Positions 7,800 to 16,324 of a DNA stretch of 25,055 nucleotides are shown here, in pieces; positions within the stretch are counted from its first letter, which is position 1; each line of letters opens with the position of its first letter. The stretch covers positions 1 to 25,055 of the forward strand of contig CAYXJR010000063.1 in NCBI GenBank assembly GCA_964465145.1. Direction: 5' to 3'. A program made the translations under genes and the position numbers. The stretch is from JAUVKA01 sp964465145 (lineage in GTDB: Bacteria > Bacteroidota > Bacteroidia > Bacteroidales > UBA12481). The notes beneath the pieces were generated by a model that saw only the letters and a list, made by a program, of their open reading frames with translations, did not search any database and had not been told where the DNA came from.

Positions 7800-9154
7800 T
7801 GTTAAAATTAAGTTTTTTGTTAAAATTTCAGAAAATGTTACAGCATTTTAAATTTTTAAAAGGGGCAACCCATTTACTAAAAAAAATCCTTTTCTGGCCG
7901 ACTTCTCCCTTTGTTGTCCAGTTCCTTGGAAATTTTTTTTTAAAGCTTGAATACACTGATATGCACAACGAAAATATTAAACTGACACAAGTAAAAAATG
8001 TATTAGTAGTACGTGTAGATTTGATTGGTGATATTGTTTTAACAACACCATTTTTCCGTGAACTAAGACGGAATTTGCCTGATGCATGGATTACTCTCGT
8101 CGTGAATCAAGAAACAAAAAATATAGTAGAAAAATGCCCTTATATTGATGAGGTTCTGTGTTTTAATTGGAAAGCCCCCAAATATCTGGCACCGTATGTA
8201 AGAATATGGAGGACATTAAAACTTTCCAAACACCATCTCTGGAAGAAACATTTTGATTTAGCAATTTTACCCCGCTGGGATACCGATTCATATCACGGGA
8301 CATATTTAGTATATTTCAGCGGCACCTCCCGGAGATTAGGGTATTCGGAAACGGTAAATAATAACAAAAGACGATTTAACAGAGGATACGACCGTCTGCT
8401 CACGCACGCCCTCGATGATCGTGAGGTAAAACACGAGGTTGAACGAGGCCTGAACTTACTACGGTTTATCGGCGGAACGGTCCATGATGACCGTCTGGAA
8501 TTGTGGCTCACAGAAGATGATGAAGTATATGCTAATAATTTATTACGGCTATTTCCCGTCCAAGCCCCTAACATTATTATAAGCATCGCTCCCTCGGCCA
8601 GTATTCCAATTAGAATTTGGCCTGTTTTCAACTTTATTGAGCTTGGTCAGTGGCTGGTGAACGAGTACCACGTTCGTCTTCTGCTGATCGGCGGGCCGGG
8701 CGAAGAACATCTGGGAGAGAAGATACGAAACCATCTTGGAGAATCTGTTATCGACATAATCGGAAAGACGACCTTACGTCAAACCGCAGCAGTGTTGAAA
8801 AAGTGCCTTCTCTTCATCGGAAACGACAGTGGTCCGATGCATATGGCTGCCGCTCTCGGTGTCCCGGTTCTGGAAATATCGTCGTTCCCAGTGAACGGTG
8901 ATCCATTAGATGTGAATTCTCCTGCGCGCTTCGGTCCCTGGGGCGTCCCCCACAGGATAGTGCAACCGGAAAAACCAATCCCACCATGCCGAGATGGCTG
9001 TATTTCACAAGATGCTCATTGTATTCTTGGTGTGACAGTTGAACAAGTGAAAGAAGCTACTACTGAATTGCTGCTCAATATGAATAAATCTAAGATGGCT
9101 AAAATGAGCGGTCAACCTTTTAAATTAGATTTTCAGAGAGAAGTGAATGAATAA
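7799..9154 (+). CDS. Glycosyltransferase family 9 (heptosyltransferase-like)
   Basis: GT-B-fold transferase of the ADP-heptose:LPS heptosyltransferase family. A basic 60-residue lead-in rich in Lys and Phe precedes the first Rossmann motif 'NVLVVRVDLIGDIVLTTPFFRELRR'-like stretch near 65-90. The second domain contains 'PSASIPIRIWPVFNFIELGQWL' in part, 'LLIGGPGEEHLGEKI', 'IDIIGKTTLRQTAAVLKKCLLFIGNDSGPMHMAAALGVPVLEI' in part, including the conserved G-N-D-S-G-P-M-H. A C-terminal cysteine-rich 'CRDGCISQDAHC' is also common in GT9. At 451 residues it is longer than WaaC/WaaF (about 320-350) because of both ends. Base composition rises clearly in the middle of the gene. The donor may be a heptose or another sugar. 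Confidence 0.87.
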   Translation: MLKLSFLLKFQKMLQHFKFLKGATHLLKKILFWPTSPFVVQFLGNFFLKLEYTDMHNENIKLTQVKNVLVVRVDLIGDIVLTTPFFRELRRNLPDAWITLVVNQETKNIVEKCPYIDEVLCFNWKAPKYLAPYVRIWRTLKLSKHHLWKKHFDLAILPRWDTDSYHGTYLVYFSGTSRRLGYSETVNNNKRRFNRGYDRLLTHALDDREVKHEVERGLNLLRFIGGTVHDDRLELWLTEDDEVYANNLLRLFPVQAPNIIISIAPSASIPIRIWPVFNFIELGQWLVNEYHVRLLLIGGPGEEHLGEKIRNHLGESVIDIIGKTTLRQTAAVLKKCLLFIGNDSGPMHMAAALGVPVLEISSFPVNGDPLDVNSPARFGPWGVPHRIVQPEKPIPPCRDGCISQDAHCILGVTVEQVKEATTELLLNMNKSKMAKMSGQPFKLDFQREVNE

Positions 9155-9247
9155 GATGAGATTAAATACGGTAATTTTTTTATAGAAAAGTATTCTTGAT
9201 TAATAATAGATGTTTACATGGTTTAAATAGATAAGTAGGAAATGTAA

Positions 9248-10543
9248 ATGTTTTTATTTCTCGTTGTAGTTTTTTTTCTTACCACATTACTTATAATAAA
9301 TCCTAGAAAAATATTCATTCTATTTTTTGGGGGATTAATTCTTTTTTACTTTCCATTTCAGCAAGGCCTCCTCTTTACAGTTGGTGGCGCAAAAATATAT
9401 TTTGGTGATTTGGTATTGGCATCACTTTTATTTTTTCTTTTGCTCAGACTTCTTGTTAGAGGGTTTGCTAATTTACCTTTACACAAGTCTACCATATTAT
9501 TTTTATTGTTTTTCATCTGGGGTATTGTTGCAGTCATAAGAGGAATTCCAAGTTACAGTTATTCCGCTGTTGGCGAGGCGCGATGGTATATATTCCCAAT
9601 GATTTATTACTTTTTTGTTATTACAATGTTTAAAAATAGACAAGAGATAAGGTACTTAATAAACTGGGTCATAAAGTTCATAGTAATTATGGTTTTTTTT
9701 CGTTTCATCGAGTTTTTTTCCTTTGGGGGTAATGAAGGGCTAGTAGGTCAAGCATCTTTTCGCTTTCTTAATTCAGTAGAAGCTTTGTTACTTAGTTTTC
9801 TTTTCGTTTCTATATACCTTTTTTTCATAAGTGGAGGAATTAAAAAACATAAGCCAACGGTTATTTTATTTTTAAGTACATTATTCGTAGTTCTTATTAT
9901 AGGACAAGTGCGATCAGTTTGGGTGGCAATGAGTGTTGGAATAATAGCAGCTTATATTCTTCTTAAAAAAATTTCAATACGCGGAATCATCATTAGTATT
10001 GGCTTGCTTTCACTTACGCTTTTAGTGCCAATCATAGGAAATTTTATAGATGAGGATGTTTATGCAACTTTAGCGAGAAGTGCAATTTTTCTTCAAAATC
10101 CGCGAGAAGACCCAACTGGTTCTTGGCGTCTAAGAGGCTGGCGCCAAAATTTTGAGGAAGCAATGAAACAACCAATTTTAGGCGAGGGCATTGGAAGATA
10201 TAGTGAATGGTTTGATGGTCATAAATGGCAGCGTGTTGCTGTCCATAATGGATATATCATGAATTTCTTGAAATTTGGACTTGTAGGGTTTCTTTTATTA
10301 TTTATTGGACTTTTCTATTGGTATGCAGAAATGAGAAGATATGTGCGAGTAGAAAGCGACAGATATTATAAATTTATGGGGTATGCTATTCAGATCTGTG
10401 TTATTACACACCTTATTTACACACTTTTCTATGATTTTACAATATTTTTCTGGATTTTGCTGGCGGCTGGAACTATCTTGACTCTAAATTACAACTATAG
10501 TCATATAGTAGAAAGCTATAACCAAGAGGCTTTATCAAAATGA
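9248..10543 (+). CDS. O-antigen polymerase/ligase-family membrane protein (Wzy/WaaL-like)
   Basis: 431-residue integral membrane protein with about 10-12 hydrophobic helices, the profile of Wzy_C/O-antigen ligase family proteins. The diagnostic periplasmic stretch is near 285-350: 'DPTGSWRLRGWRQNFEEAM' then 'PILGEGIGRYSEW' and 'VAVHNGYIMNFLKFGLVGF', with the conserved Arg and His of the family. In this position it most plausibly polymerises repeat units flipped by the Wzx-type protein at 3177, although a ligase role cannot be excluded from sequence. AAGTAGGA ends 7 bases before the ATG. The stop overlaps the next start by 4 bp. Confidence 0.83.
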   Translation: MFLFLVVVFFLTTLLIINPRKIFILFFGGLILFYFPFQQGLLFTVGGAKIYFGDLVLASLLFFLLLRLLVRGFANLPLHKSTILFLLFFIWGIVAVIRGIPSYSYSAVGEARWYIFPMIYYFFVITMFKNRQEIRYLINWVIKFIVIMVFFRFIEFFSFGGNEGLVGQASFRFLNSVEALLLSFLFVSIYLFFISGGIKKHKPTVILFLSTLFVVLIIGQVRSVWVAMSVGIIAAYILLKKISIRGIIISIGLLSLTLLVPIIGNFIDEDVYATLARSAIFLQNPREDPTGSWRLRGWRQNFEEAMKQPILGEGIGRYSEWFDGHKWQRVAVHNGYIMNFLKFGLVGFLLLFIGLFYWYAEMRRYVRVESDRYYKFMGYAIQICVITHLIYTLFYDFTIFFWILLAAGTILTLNYNYSHIVESYNQEALSK

Positions 10544-11325
10544 ATCAAACGTACCCCAAAATTTCTATCGTTACACCTTCATTAAATCAAGGGCGATTTA
10601 TTGAAGACACAATCCTGAGTGTAAAAAATCAGGATTATCCTAATTTTGAACATATCATCATTGACGGTGGTTCAACTGATGAAACGATAGAGGTGCTAAA
10701 AAAATATCCACATTTAATTTGGTTTTCAGAACCTGATAAGGGGCAATCAGATGCAATAAATAAAGGATTTAGAATGGCAGCAGGGGATATAGTTGGGTGG
10801 TTGAATTCGGATGACTATTATCTACCGGGAGCGTTCAATAGCATTGTACCCTTTTTTGCGAGAAATCCGGAGGCTGATTTGATTTATGGGGATTATAATA
10901 TGGTAAATTATAATGGGAAAATTATTAAAGTAATGAAAGAGATAGAGTTTAATTTGAATATCATGTTGTATTACAGGTGTTACATCCCCACAACTTCACT
11001 ATTCTTTAAGAGGAATATAATAGATAAAGGGCATTATCTTGATATAAGCTATATTTATTCTATGGATTTGGAATATTTTTTAAGATTGGCAAAGCTTGGC
11101 TATAGATTCTACCATCTTCCAGAAATTTTAGCTTCATTTAGATGGACTGGGATGAACAAGTCACGATTAGATATGAGTAGTATTTGGTTAGAAAGAGAAA
11201 AAACGCTTCTTAAATATGGGATAAGATTTTTCAAAAAAGAAAAATATAACCTTATTGTTTATAAAATCTTGAGATATTATTATATCTTTGTAAGAGTATG
11301 GATAAAATTTATCAAATCGAGATAG
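10540..11325 (+). CDS. Glycosyltransferase family 2
   Basis: GT-A-fold inverting glycosyltransferase, 261 residues. The N-terminal domain is canonical: 'KISIVTPSLNQGRFIEDTIL' (about 6-25), 'HIIIDGGSTDETIEVLKKY', 'DKGQSDAINKGFRMAAGDIVGWLNSDDYY' in discontinuous form, with the D-D pair of the metal-binding DXD region in 'NSDDYY'. The C-terminal third is basic and aromatic. The 'DGGSTDET' and 'GQSDAINKG' variant is the subgroup common in exopolysaccharide clusters. ATGA overlap with the upstream polymerase gene indicates coupling. Donor and acceptor are unknown. Confidence 0.9.
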   Translation: MNQTYPKISIVTPSLNQGRFIEDTILSVKNQDYPNFEHIIIDGGSTDETIEVLKKYPHLIWFSEPDKGQSDAINKGFRMAAGDIVGWLNSDDYYLPGAFNSIVPFFARNPEADLIYGDYNMVNYNGKIIKVMKEIEFNLNIMLYYRCYIPTTSLFFKRNIIDKGHYLDISYIYSMDLEYFLRLAKLGYRFYHLPEILASFRWTGMNKSRLDMSSIWLEREKTLLKYGIRFFKKEKYNLIVYKILRYYYIFVRVWIKFIKSR

Positions 11326-11335
11326 AGACTTTCAT

Positions 11336-12517
11336 ATGGAAATTGTTCATTTCTCAATATTTAAACCTCACCGTTTTAGAGGAGCGGGGATTTCTAAATT
11401 TTTATATGGTGTTTCTTCTGCTCAAGCCGCACTAGGCCATTCTGTGACGATTGTTTATTTATCAAATAAAGATGACTTCGAAGTTCCACCTGGTGTACAA
11501 GTCATAAGATACAAACCACATCCCTTGAAATTCTTTTTACCTAGGCAATTTTACAAAGATATATCGAGCGGCCTCTTAAAAATTGATTTCGGACATTTGC
11601 ACTGCGGCTATATCCCCGAGAATTGGGTTGTAACAAAATTTATGAAAAAAAAAGCTATACCATACTCTATAACTCCCCATGCTGTCCTTTCCCCCATGGT
11701 GATAAAAAAAAACCATAGACTGAGGAAGGAAGTCTTTCGATATCTTTTTCAACTTCCGCTACTAAACAATTCTGTATTTATCCATGCTCTTTCACAGGGT
11801 GAAATGAATGACATTATAAAGTATGGTACAACTGCTCACATTGAAATAATCCCCCAGGGATTCGATATTAGTGAAGTACCAAAATCACTTAACACATCAT
11901 GGTTATTGACACATTACCCTCAAAGTAGAAATAGTTTCAAAATAGTCTTTATGGGGAGAATTGACCCTGTGCACAAGGGGCTTGACCTACTTGTAGATGC
12001 CCTAATAAAAATAAAGATAAGATTCCCAGACATAACTTTCTTTTTATTCCTTATAGGTTCTAACTATACGGGAGGAAAACAGAAGATCAAAAAACAGATC
12101 AACAGCTACGGGAGTTACGGGATTTTTGAAAATATATTGTTTACTGGCTCCATCCATGGTATTGAAAAATATCATGCTTTATCAAGTGCGGATTTATTCG
12201 TCCATCCTTCGAGATGGGAAGGAATGCCTTTTTCTCTGATAGAATCTTTAGCATGTGGTGTGCCCTGTCTGGTCACTCCAGGCAGCAATGCGGCCGACTT
12301 AGTTGTGAAATATGATGCAGGGTTTGTCGCAGAACCTACGATAGGTTCAATAAAAGATAGACTCATACAGGCCATTCGCACCGATCCAAATGCGTTGCGT
12401 AGAAAAGGAGAAAACGCAAGAAGGTTGGTACTAACAGAATTTAGTTGGGAAAAAACCGCTCGGTTACTTTGTGAACGGTATGAAAAGGTACTCAAGAAAG
12501 GATATGATACAGTATGA
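11336..12517 (+). CDS. Glycosyltransferase family 4
   Basis: 393-residue GT-B retaining glycosyltransferase. The N-terminal acceptor domain starts 'MEIVHFSIFKPHRFRGAGIS' and has 'HLHCGYIPENWVV'; the C-terminal donor domain has 'IVFMGRIDPVHKGLDLLVDA', 'ILFTGSIHG', 'ADLFVHPSRWEGMPFSLIES' and 'LACGVPCLVT', containing the E-x(7)-E signature of GT4. It lies 10 bp after the GT2 gene and its stop overlaps the next start (ATGA). It is expected to add one sugar of the repeat unit in the cytosol; the sugar is unknown. Confidence 0.9.
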   Translation: MEIVHFSIFKPHRFRGAGISKFLYGVSSAQAALGHSVTIVYLSNKDDFEVPPGVQVIRYKPHPLKFFLPRQFYKDISSGLLKIDFGHLHCGYIPENWVVTKFMKKKAIPYSITPHAVLSPMVIKKNHRLRKEVFRYLFQLPLLNNSVFIHALSQGEMNDIIKYGTTAHIEIIPQGFDISEVPKSLNTSWLLTHYPQSRNSFKIVFMGRIDPVHKGLDLLVDALIKIKIRFPDITFFLFLIGSNYTGGKQKIKKQINSYGSYGIFENILFTGSIHGIEKYHALSSADLFVHPSRWEGMPFSLIESLACGVPCLVTPGSNAADLVVKYDAGFVAEPTIGSIKDRLIQAIRTDPNALRRKGENARRLVLTEFSWEKTARLLCERYEKVLKKGYDTV

Positions 12518-13890
12518 AATACAGAATTCTAAATCGGGCTCTCTCAAATTTTACGATTGAGCAGCATATGGCCCGGGTTGAGCTATCTGAAGCAATAGCC
12601 CATCAATGGTTGGACTCAGGTATTCGTTATGCAGTCGTTAATGGACTCGAGAGATACCCAAGAGAAATGGGAAGGGATATTGATATTGTAATGGCGAAAA
12701 GTGATTGCGCCACTGCTATTAAAGATGCCATTTCTGTTTCCTATCGTCTTGGATGGAAAGATTTCCTTGTCCGCAACAACGCATATGGTCTTTATCAAGT
12801 GACTTTTGTTGGTGATAATATTTCTATGCAGTTTGACCTGACGTATAGTGACATAAATTGGTTGATGGGATTTGTCAACCAAATATCGATCGACAAAACG
12901 CTTGATGATTACCAAATGAAAGGCCCGTTCAAGGTCTCAATGTCAGGGACGGATTTAAAAGCCATCAGATGTCTTTATTATAGCCATCAAAACAAATTCG
13001 TTGAAAGATTGCCTTTCTGGATAGAATTACTTCAGAGCCAAAGAGCAGAGGCATATAAGAGTTTGTTTGGAGAAAAAATCTTCCGGGGCTTCCGGCGTGC
13101 AGTCTTTACTGGTCTCCCCGCTCTGCAAGAGTGGCAGAAGTCATTTCGTGTAAAGTTGCTAACACAACACCTTATAAAACACCCTATATCCTCTCTTATA
13201 AACGTTCTGACAAATATCAAAAGAAGAGTGTGTTTGTATATTAAAAACGCACCCCCTGTGATTGCCATAGTGGGTCCAGACGGCGTGGGCAAGTCCACCA
13301 ATATCCGCATAGCCTCTGAGTGGTTAGGACGGTACACGCTGGATGTAGGGGTAAAGCACTGGAGGCCGGGACTTTTACCAAGTCTCGCTATGCTCGCGGG
13401 AAAGGAAAATCCACAGACGAACACGGCAGTAGCACCGCGAAGAGAAAAGGGCAACTTTAACACAATTAGACTATTATACTATTGGCTTGACTTCTTTCTG
13501 GGTCACTGGTTGAGAGATCATTATCCTCCAATTACCGAGTTTCACTTAATTCTTTATGACCGCTGTGCACTTGATATGTCAGTAGATCCGTTGCGTTATG
13601 GTCTTTCATCAAACAAAGGGACAATGCTTTTATACAGACTTATCCCAAAACCTGACATAACAATTATGTTATATGACAAAGTTGATCGGATTTATGAAAG
13701 GAAAAATGAACTTAGCAAAGACGAGATTGCGAGGCAAATAGAGGCTTGGAAATTACACTATAAAGAAGGTCGTATTGATACGATTCTTCATGTTTCCGGC
13801 TCTGAAGAGGAAATGGGGAAAAAATTAGGACAGGTTATTCTTGATTTCTTGGCTCAGTACTATAGCCTCAAAAAATGCGGACTCACTTAA
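12514..13890 (+). CDS. Fusion of MNT-type nucleotidyltransferase-like and thymidylate-kinase-like domains
   Basis: 458-residue two-domain protein of unknown role. Residues about 20-190 look like a minimal nucleotidyltransferase fold: 'AVVNGLERYPREMGRDIDIVM' in part, with the D-x-D pair Asp55/Asp57 and a third acidic residue in 'MQFDLT' (Asp108). Residues about 245-450 are a P-loop kinase of the thymidylate-kinase type: Walker A 'GPDGVGKST' (254-262), 'YDRCALD' (348-354) at the DRY-like position, and a lid-like 'RKNELSKDEI' (396-405). True Tmk is about 210 residues and stands alone, so this is unlikely to be housekeeping dTMP kinase. It is coupled to GT4 (ATGA overlap) and followed 15 bp later by an APH-like kinase. 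Local base composition is higher in GC than its neighbours. Phosphorylation or nucleotidylation of a glycan or lipid intermediate is a guess. Confidence 0.7.
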   Translation: MKYRILNRALSNFTIEQHMARVELSEAIAHQWLDSGIRYAVVNGLERYPREMGRDIDIVMAKSDCATAIKDAISVSYRLGWKDFLVRNNAYGLYQVTFVGDNISMQFDLTYSDINWLMGFVNQISIDKTLDDYQMKGPFKVSMSGTDLKAIRCLYYSHQNKFVERLPFWIELLQSQRAEAYKSLFGEKIFRGFRRAVFTGLPALQEWQKSFRVKLLTQHLIKHPISSLINVLTNIKRRVCLYIKNAPPVIAIVGPDGVGKSTNIRIASEWLGRYTLDVGVKHWRPGLLPSLAMLAGKENPQTNTAVAPRREKGNFNTIRLLYYWLDFFLGHWLRDHYPPITEFHLILYDRCALDMSVDPLRYGLSSNKGTMLLYRLIPKPDITIMLYDKVDRIYERKNELSKDEIARQIEAWKLHYKEGRIDTILHVSGSEEEMGKKLGQVILDFLAQYYSLKKCGLT

Positions 13891-13905
13891 ATTTGGAGTT
13901 GCTGC

Positions 13906-14940
13906 ATGAGATTCTATAATATAAAAATAAAAGGCGTAGATCGTCTTTCACTTCCCGTTGGATTGATTTCATTATCTAATGTTTTACATAATCTTTATGT
14001 TCCTCACAAATTACTTGCAAGAGTCTCCTGGATGATTATTCGGGTAGGGGCAAAATTTGGTGCAATTAAATTTTTTGCCAGTGAAAAGGATACGCCTTCA
14101 GTTCGCTTGGAAAATTTCAACTGGCAGGGCTGGATATCAGAAATAACAGATGTTTTAAAACAAAATAGATTAATACCTGCTTTTTATTTTCCACCGCAAT
14201 TAGAGAGAAAAAAATATTCAGTTCTTCTCTTAAATAATGAAGGAGAATCTATTGCTTTCGCAAAAATTGCGCAGGATCCTGTATCTTATGCCGAAACGTT
14301 AAGAGAAAGAAATGCACTGTTATATTTTAATGACAAGAAATTTGCTACATTTGAAGTGCCAAAACTACTCCAGCACGGCAACTATAAAGGTTCATTGTAT
14401 AATCTATTATCCCCAATTCCTCGAAACACAAGGACACCACCTTCAACTTGGGGCGACCTGTACCAACAAGCATGGCTGGAGCTAGTAACAACATCGTATA
14501 GAAACATAAAAATTGAAAATCTTTCATGGTGGCCTAAGGTAAAATTTCTTTTCGATGAGTGGGTTGAAGCAATTGAATTATTAGAAAAAGACGAACCTCT
14601 TAATGGTTATCGCTTTTATTTTGCCCACGGAGATTTTGCACCATGGAACGTAAGTATTGTAAATAAGAATCTATTTCTCTACGATTGGGAAAATTTTTCA
14701 GAAGAGGCTCCAATCTTCGCTGATCCACTCTATTTTATTCTTAGTACACAAATACTATTAAAAAATGACACTTTTATCATGTCGATTATAAGAAAGATAC
14801 GAATGATTAGAAATCTTAGATTTATAGATATTGCTTTCTCAGATGTTACTCTTGCTTTACTATATTTTCGGATTAGTTTAGCTAATACAACTCTCATTAG
14901 TGTTTTAGACAAAGTGATCCGGGAAATAATTAGATCATGA
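13906..14940 (+). CDS. APH/choline-kinase-like phosphotransferase
   Basis: 344-residue protein with the C-terminal core of the aminoglycoside phosphotransferase/choline kinase superfamily: Brenner motif 'HGDFAPWN' (241-248, catalytic Asp243 and metal-binding Asn248) and the metal-binding 'YDWENF' (Asp260), followed by 'ADPLYFIL'. The N-lobe has a plausible ATP lysine in 'IAFAKIAQD' (Lys120) and a glutamate in 'ETLRERNALLYF'. In this setting antibiotic resistance is unlikely; phosphorylation of a sugar, polyol or lipid-linked intermediate together with the preceding nucleotidyltransferase/kinase protein is more plausible but unproven. A TTGGAG lies 6 bases before the ATG, and the stop overlaps the following GT4 start (ATGA). 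Confidence 0.75.
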   Translation: MRFYNIKIKGVDRLSLPVGLISLSNVLHNLYVPHKLLARVSWMIIRVGAKFGAIKFFASEKDTPSVRLENFNWQGWISEITDVLKQNRLIPAFYFPPQLERKKYSVLLLNNEGESIAFAKIAQDPVSYAETLRERNALLYFNDKKFATFEVPKLLQHGNYKGSLYNLLSPIPRNTRTPPSTWGDLYQQAWLELVTTSYRNIKIENLSWWPKVKFLFDEWVEAIELLEKDEPLNGYRFYFAHGDFAPWNVSIVNKNLFLYDWENFSEEAPIFADPLYFILSTQILLKNDTFIMSIIRKIRMIRNLRFIDIAFSDVTLALLYFRISLANTTLISVLDKVIREIIRS

Positions 14941-16118
14941 AAATTCTTCAAGTTCATAATTACTATCAATTCCCAGGTGGAGAAGATAATGTTTTTCAAA
15001 ACGAGAAAAATTTGCTTTTATCAAAAGGGCATGAGGTCATTGAATTTACAAGACATAATAAAGAAATTAAAAATTATAATCTTTTAGAGAAAGCTAAATT
15101 TGCCATTAATTCAATTTATAATTTTGAAACTAAAAAAATGTTCAACAAGTTTTTGAATTTTACGAAGCCGGATGTGGTACACTTTCATAATATTTTCCCT
15201 TTAATTTCACCTTCGGTTTATTATGCTTGCCGAGAAGCTGGCGTACCAGTTATACAATCTCTTCATAATCCTCGACTTTTATGCCCTTCAGCAACATTAT
15301 ATCGTAACGGACAAACCTGCGAAAAATGCCTTGGAAAGACTCTGCCATGGCCAAGTCTTCGCTATGCTTGTTATCGGAAATCATATATTCAAACCGCTGT
15401 TGTAACAGCGATGTTAATTTTTCATCGGTTGCTTAAAACTTGGCAAAAACAAGTTGATACCTACATTGTTTTCACAGAGTTTTATAGGAGAAAGTTTATT
15501 GAAGGTGGACTACCATCAAACAAGATAATCATAAAACCACATTTTATTCATCCTGACCCAGGCTTAACATCAAAAAAGAAGAGGAATTATGCCCTCTATA
15601 TTGGTCGTCTCGATCCAGAAAAGGGGGTATTCACATTGCTGCAGGCTTGGCAGAAGCTGAAAATTGTTCCTTTAAAAATAAGAGGGGATGGCCGTTTGCT
15701 AACAGAAATACAATATTTCTTAAAGAAAAATCATTTAGAGTCCGTTGAGATTGTGGGTCGTCTCTCTAATGATGAATTAATCGTTTTAATAAAGGGAGCG
15801 AGGTTTTTAATTTGGCCCTCTGAAGGTTATTATGAAACCTTTGGGCTTGTTGCAATAGAAGCTTTCGCCTGTGGTGTACCCGTAATTGCCTCTCGGCTTG
15901 GAGTGATTGCAGAAATAGTGGAAAATGGACGAACGGGGCTATATTTTAAACCAGGTGATCCAGATGATTTAGCGACTAAAATTCAATGGGCAATAGAGCA
16001 CCCAGATGAAATGAGAGAAATGGGAATTAATGCAAGGCGCGAGTATGAAGCGAAATACACTGCAGAGAGAAATTATAAATTACTTATGGAAATATATAAA
16101 AAAGCATTAAAACATTAG
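14937..16118 (+). CDS. Glycosyltransferase family 4 (last gene of the cluster)
   Basis: 393-residue GT-B retaining glycosyltransferase. The N-terminal domain begins 'MKILQVHNYYQFPGGEDNVF' and has 'DVVHFHNIFPLISPSVYYAC' and a Cys cluster 'NGQTCEKCLGKTLPW ... RYACYRKS', typical of a widespread GT4 subgroup in exopolysaccharide loci. The donor domain has 'ALYIGRLDPEKGVFTLLQAW', 'VEIVGRLSNDELIVLIKGA' and 'SEGYYETFGLVAIEAFACGV' with E-x(7)-E. It overlaps the APH-like kinase gene (ATGA) and is the last intact gene before the mobile-element remnants, so the original operon end may be lost. Confidence 0.92.
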   Translation: MKILQVHNYYQFPGGEDNVFQNEKNLLLSKGHEVIEFTRHNKEIKNYNLLEKAKFAINSIYNFETKKMFNKFLNFTKPDVVHFHNIFPLISPSVYYACREAGVPVIQSLHNPRLLCPSATLYRNGQTCEKCLGKTLPWPSLRYACYRKSYIQTAVVTAMLIFHRLLKTWQKQVDTYIVFTEFYRRKFIEGGLPSNKIIIKPHFIHPDPGLTSKKKRNYALYIGRLDPEKGVFTLLQAWQKLKIVPLKIRGDGRLLTEIQYFLKKNHLESVEIVGRLSNDELIVLIKGARFLIWPSEGYYETFGLVAIEAFACGVPVIASRLGVIAEIVENGRTGLYFKPGDPDDLATKIQWAIEHPDEMREMGINARREYEAKYTAERNYKLLMEIYKKALKH

Positions 16119-16147
16119 AATCATTCCAAGATATTTTGAGTGAATTA

Positions 16148-16310
16148 CCCCGCCTACAAGGCGGGGCTTCCATCAAACAAATTTTGCTTACGTGGAGATT
16201 TCTCTTGTTCATGATGATATCGAATATATCTCCTGATTACTTCGGCGGTTACATTGTCTCCCTCTGTCCTTGCATAAGGATAACTTTTCATCCCCGTTTA
16301 CAAAACGGGG
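16148..16310 (-). mobile_element. IS200/IS605-like remnant (TnpA C-terminal fragment between two hairpins)
   Basis: On the minus strand an open frame of about 45 codons (roughly 16288 to 16154) reads 'MKSYPYARTEGDN' then 'VTAEVIRRYIRYHHEQEK' and 'NLFDGSPAL' before a TAG. It resembles the C-terminal helix of Y1 (IS200-type) transposases. It is bracketed by two 19-base hairpins of the same design: CCCCGCCT-ACA-AGGCGGGG (16148-16166) and CCCCGTTT-ACA-AAACGGGG (16292-16310). IS200/IS605 elements have such subterminal hairpins, so this looks like an internally deleted copy or a non-autonomous derivative. The HUH motif and catalytic Tyr are absent. The family assignment rests on a short peptide and is moderate. 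Confidence 0.45.
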
Positions 16311-16324
16311 TATTCAAGTTATAA

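Noticed and set aside
8293..9008. Several overlapping ORFs on both strands inside the GT9 gene
   Set aside because: They are shadows created by the higher GC of this stretch; the plus-strand GT9 frame has clear family motifs throughout and the others have none.
12514..13890. Housekeeping dTMP kinase (tmk)
   Set aside because: The length is double that of Tmk, an additional nucleotidyltransferase-like domain is fused at the N-terminus, and the gene is embedded between glycosyltransferases.
13906..14940. Aminoglycoside resistance gene
   Set aside because: The APH fold is used by many small-molecule kinases, and the operon context is glycan synthesis. Nothing points to an antibiotic substrate.
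16148..16166. Hairpin as transcription terminator for the polysaccharide operon
   Set aside because: It is strong and 30 bp after the last gene, but no T-run follows it and its twin at 16292 shows that it belongs to a mobile element. It might still reduce read-through.
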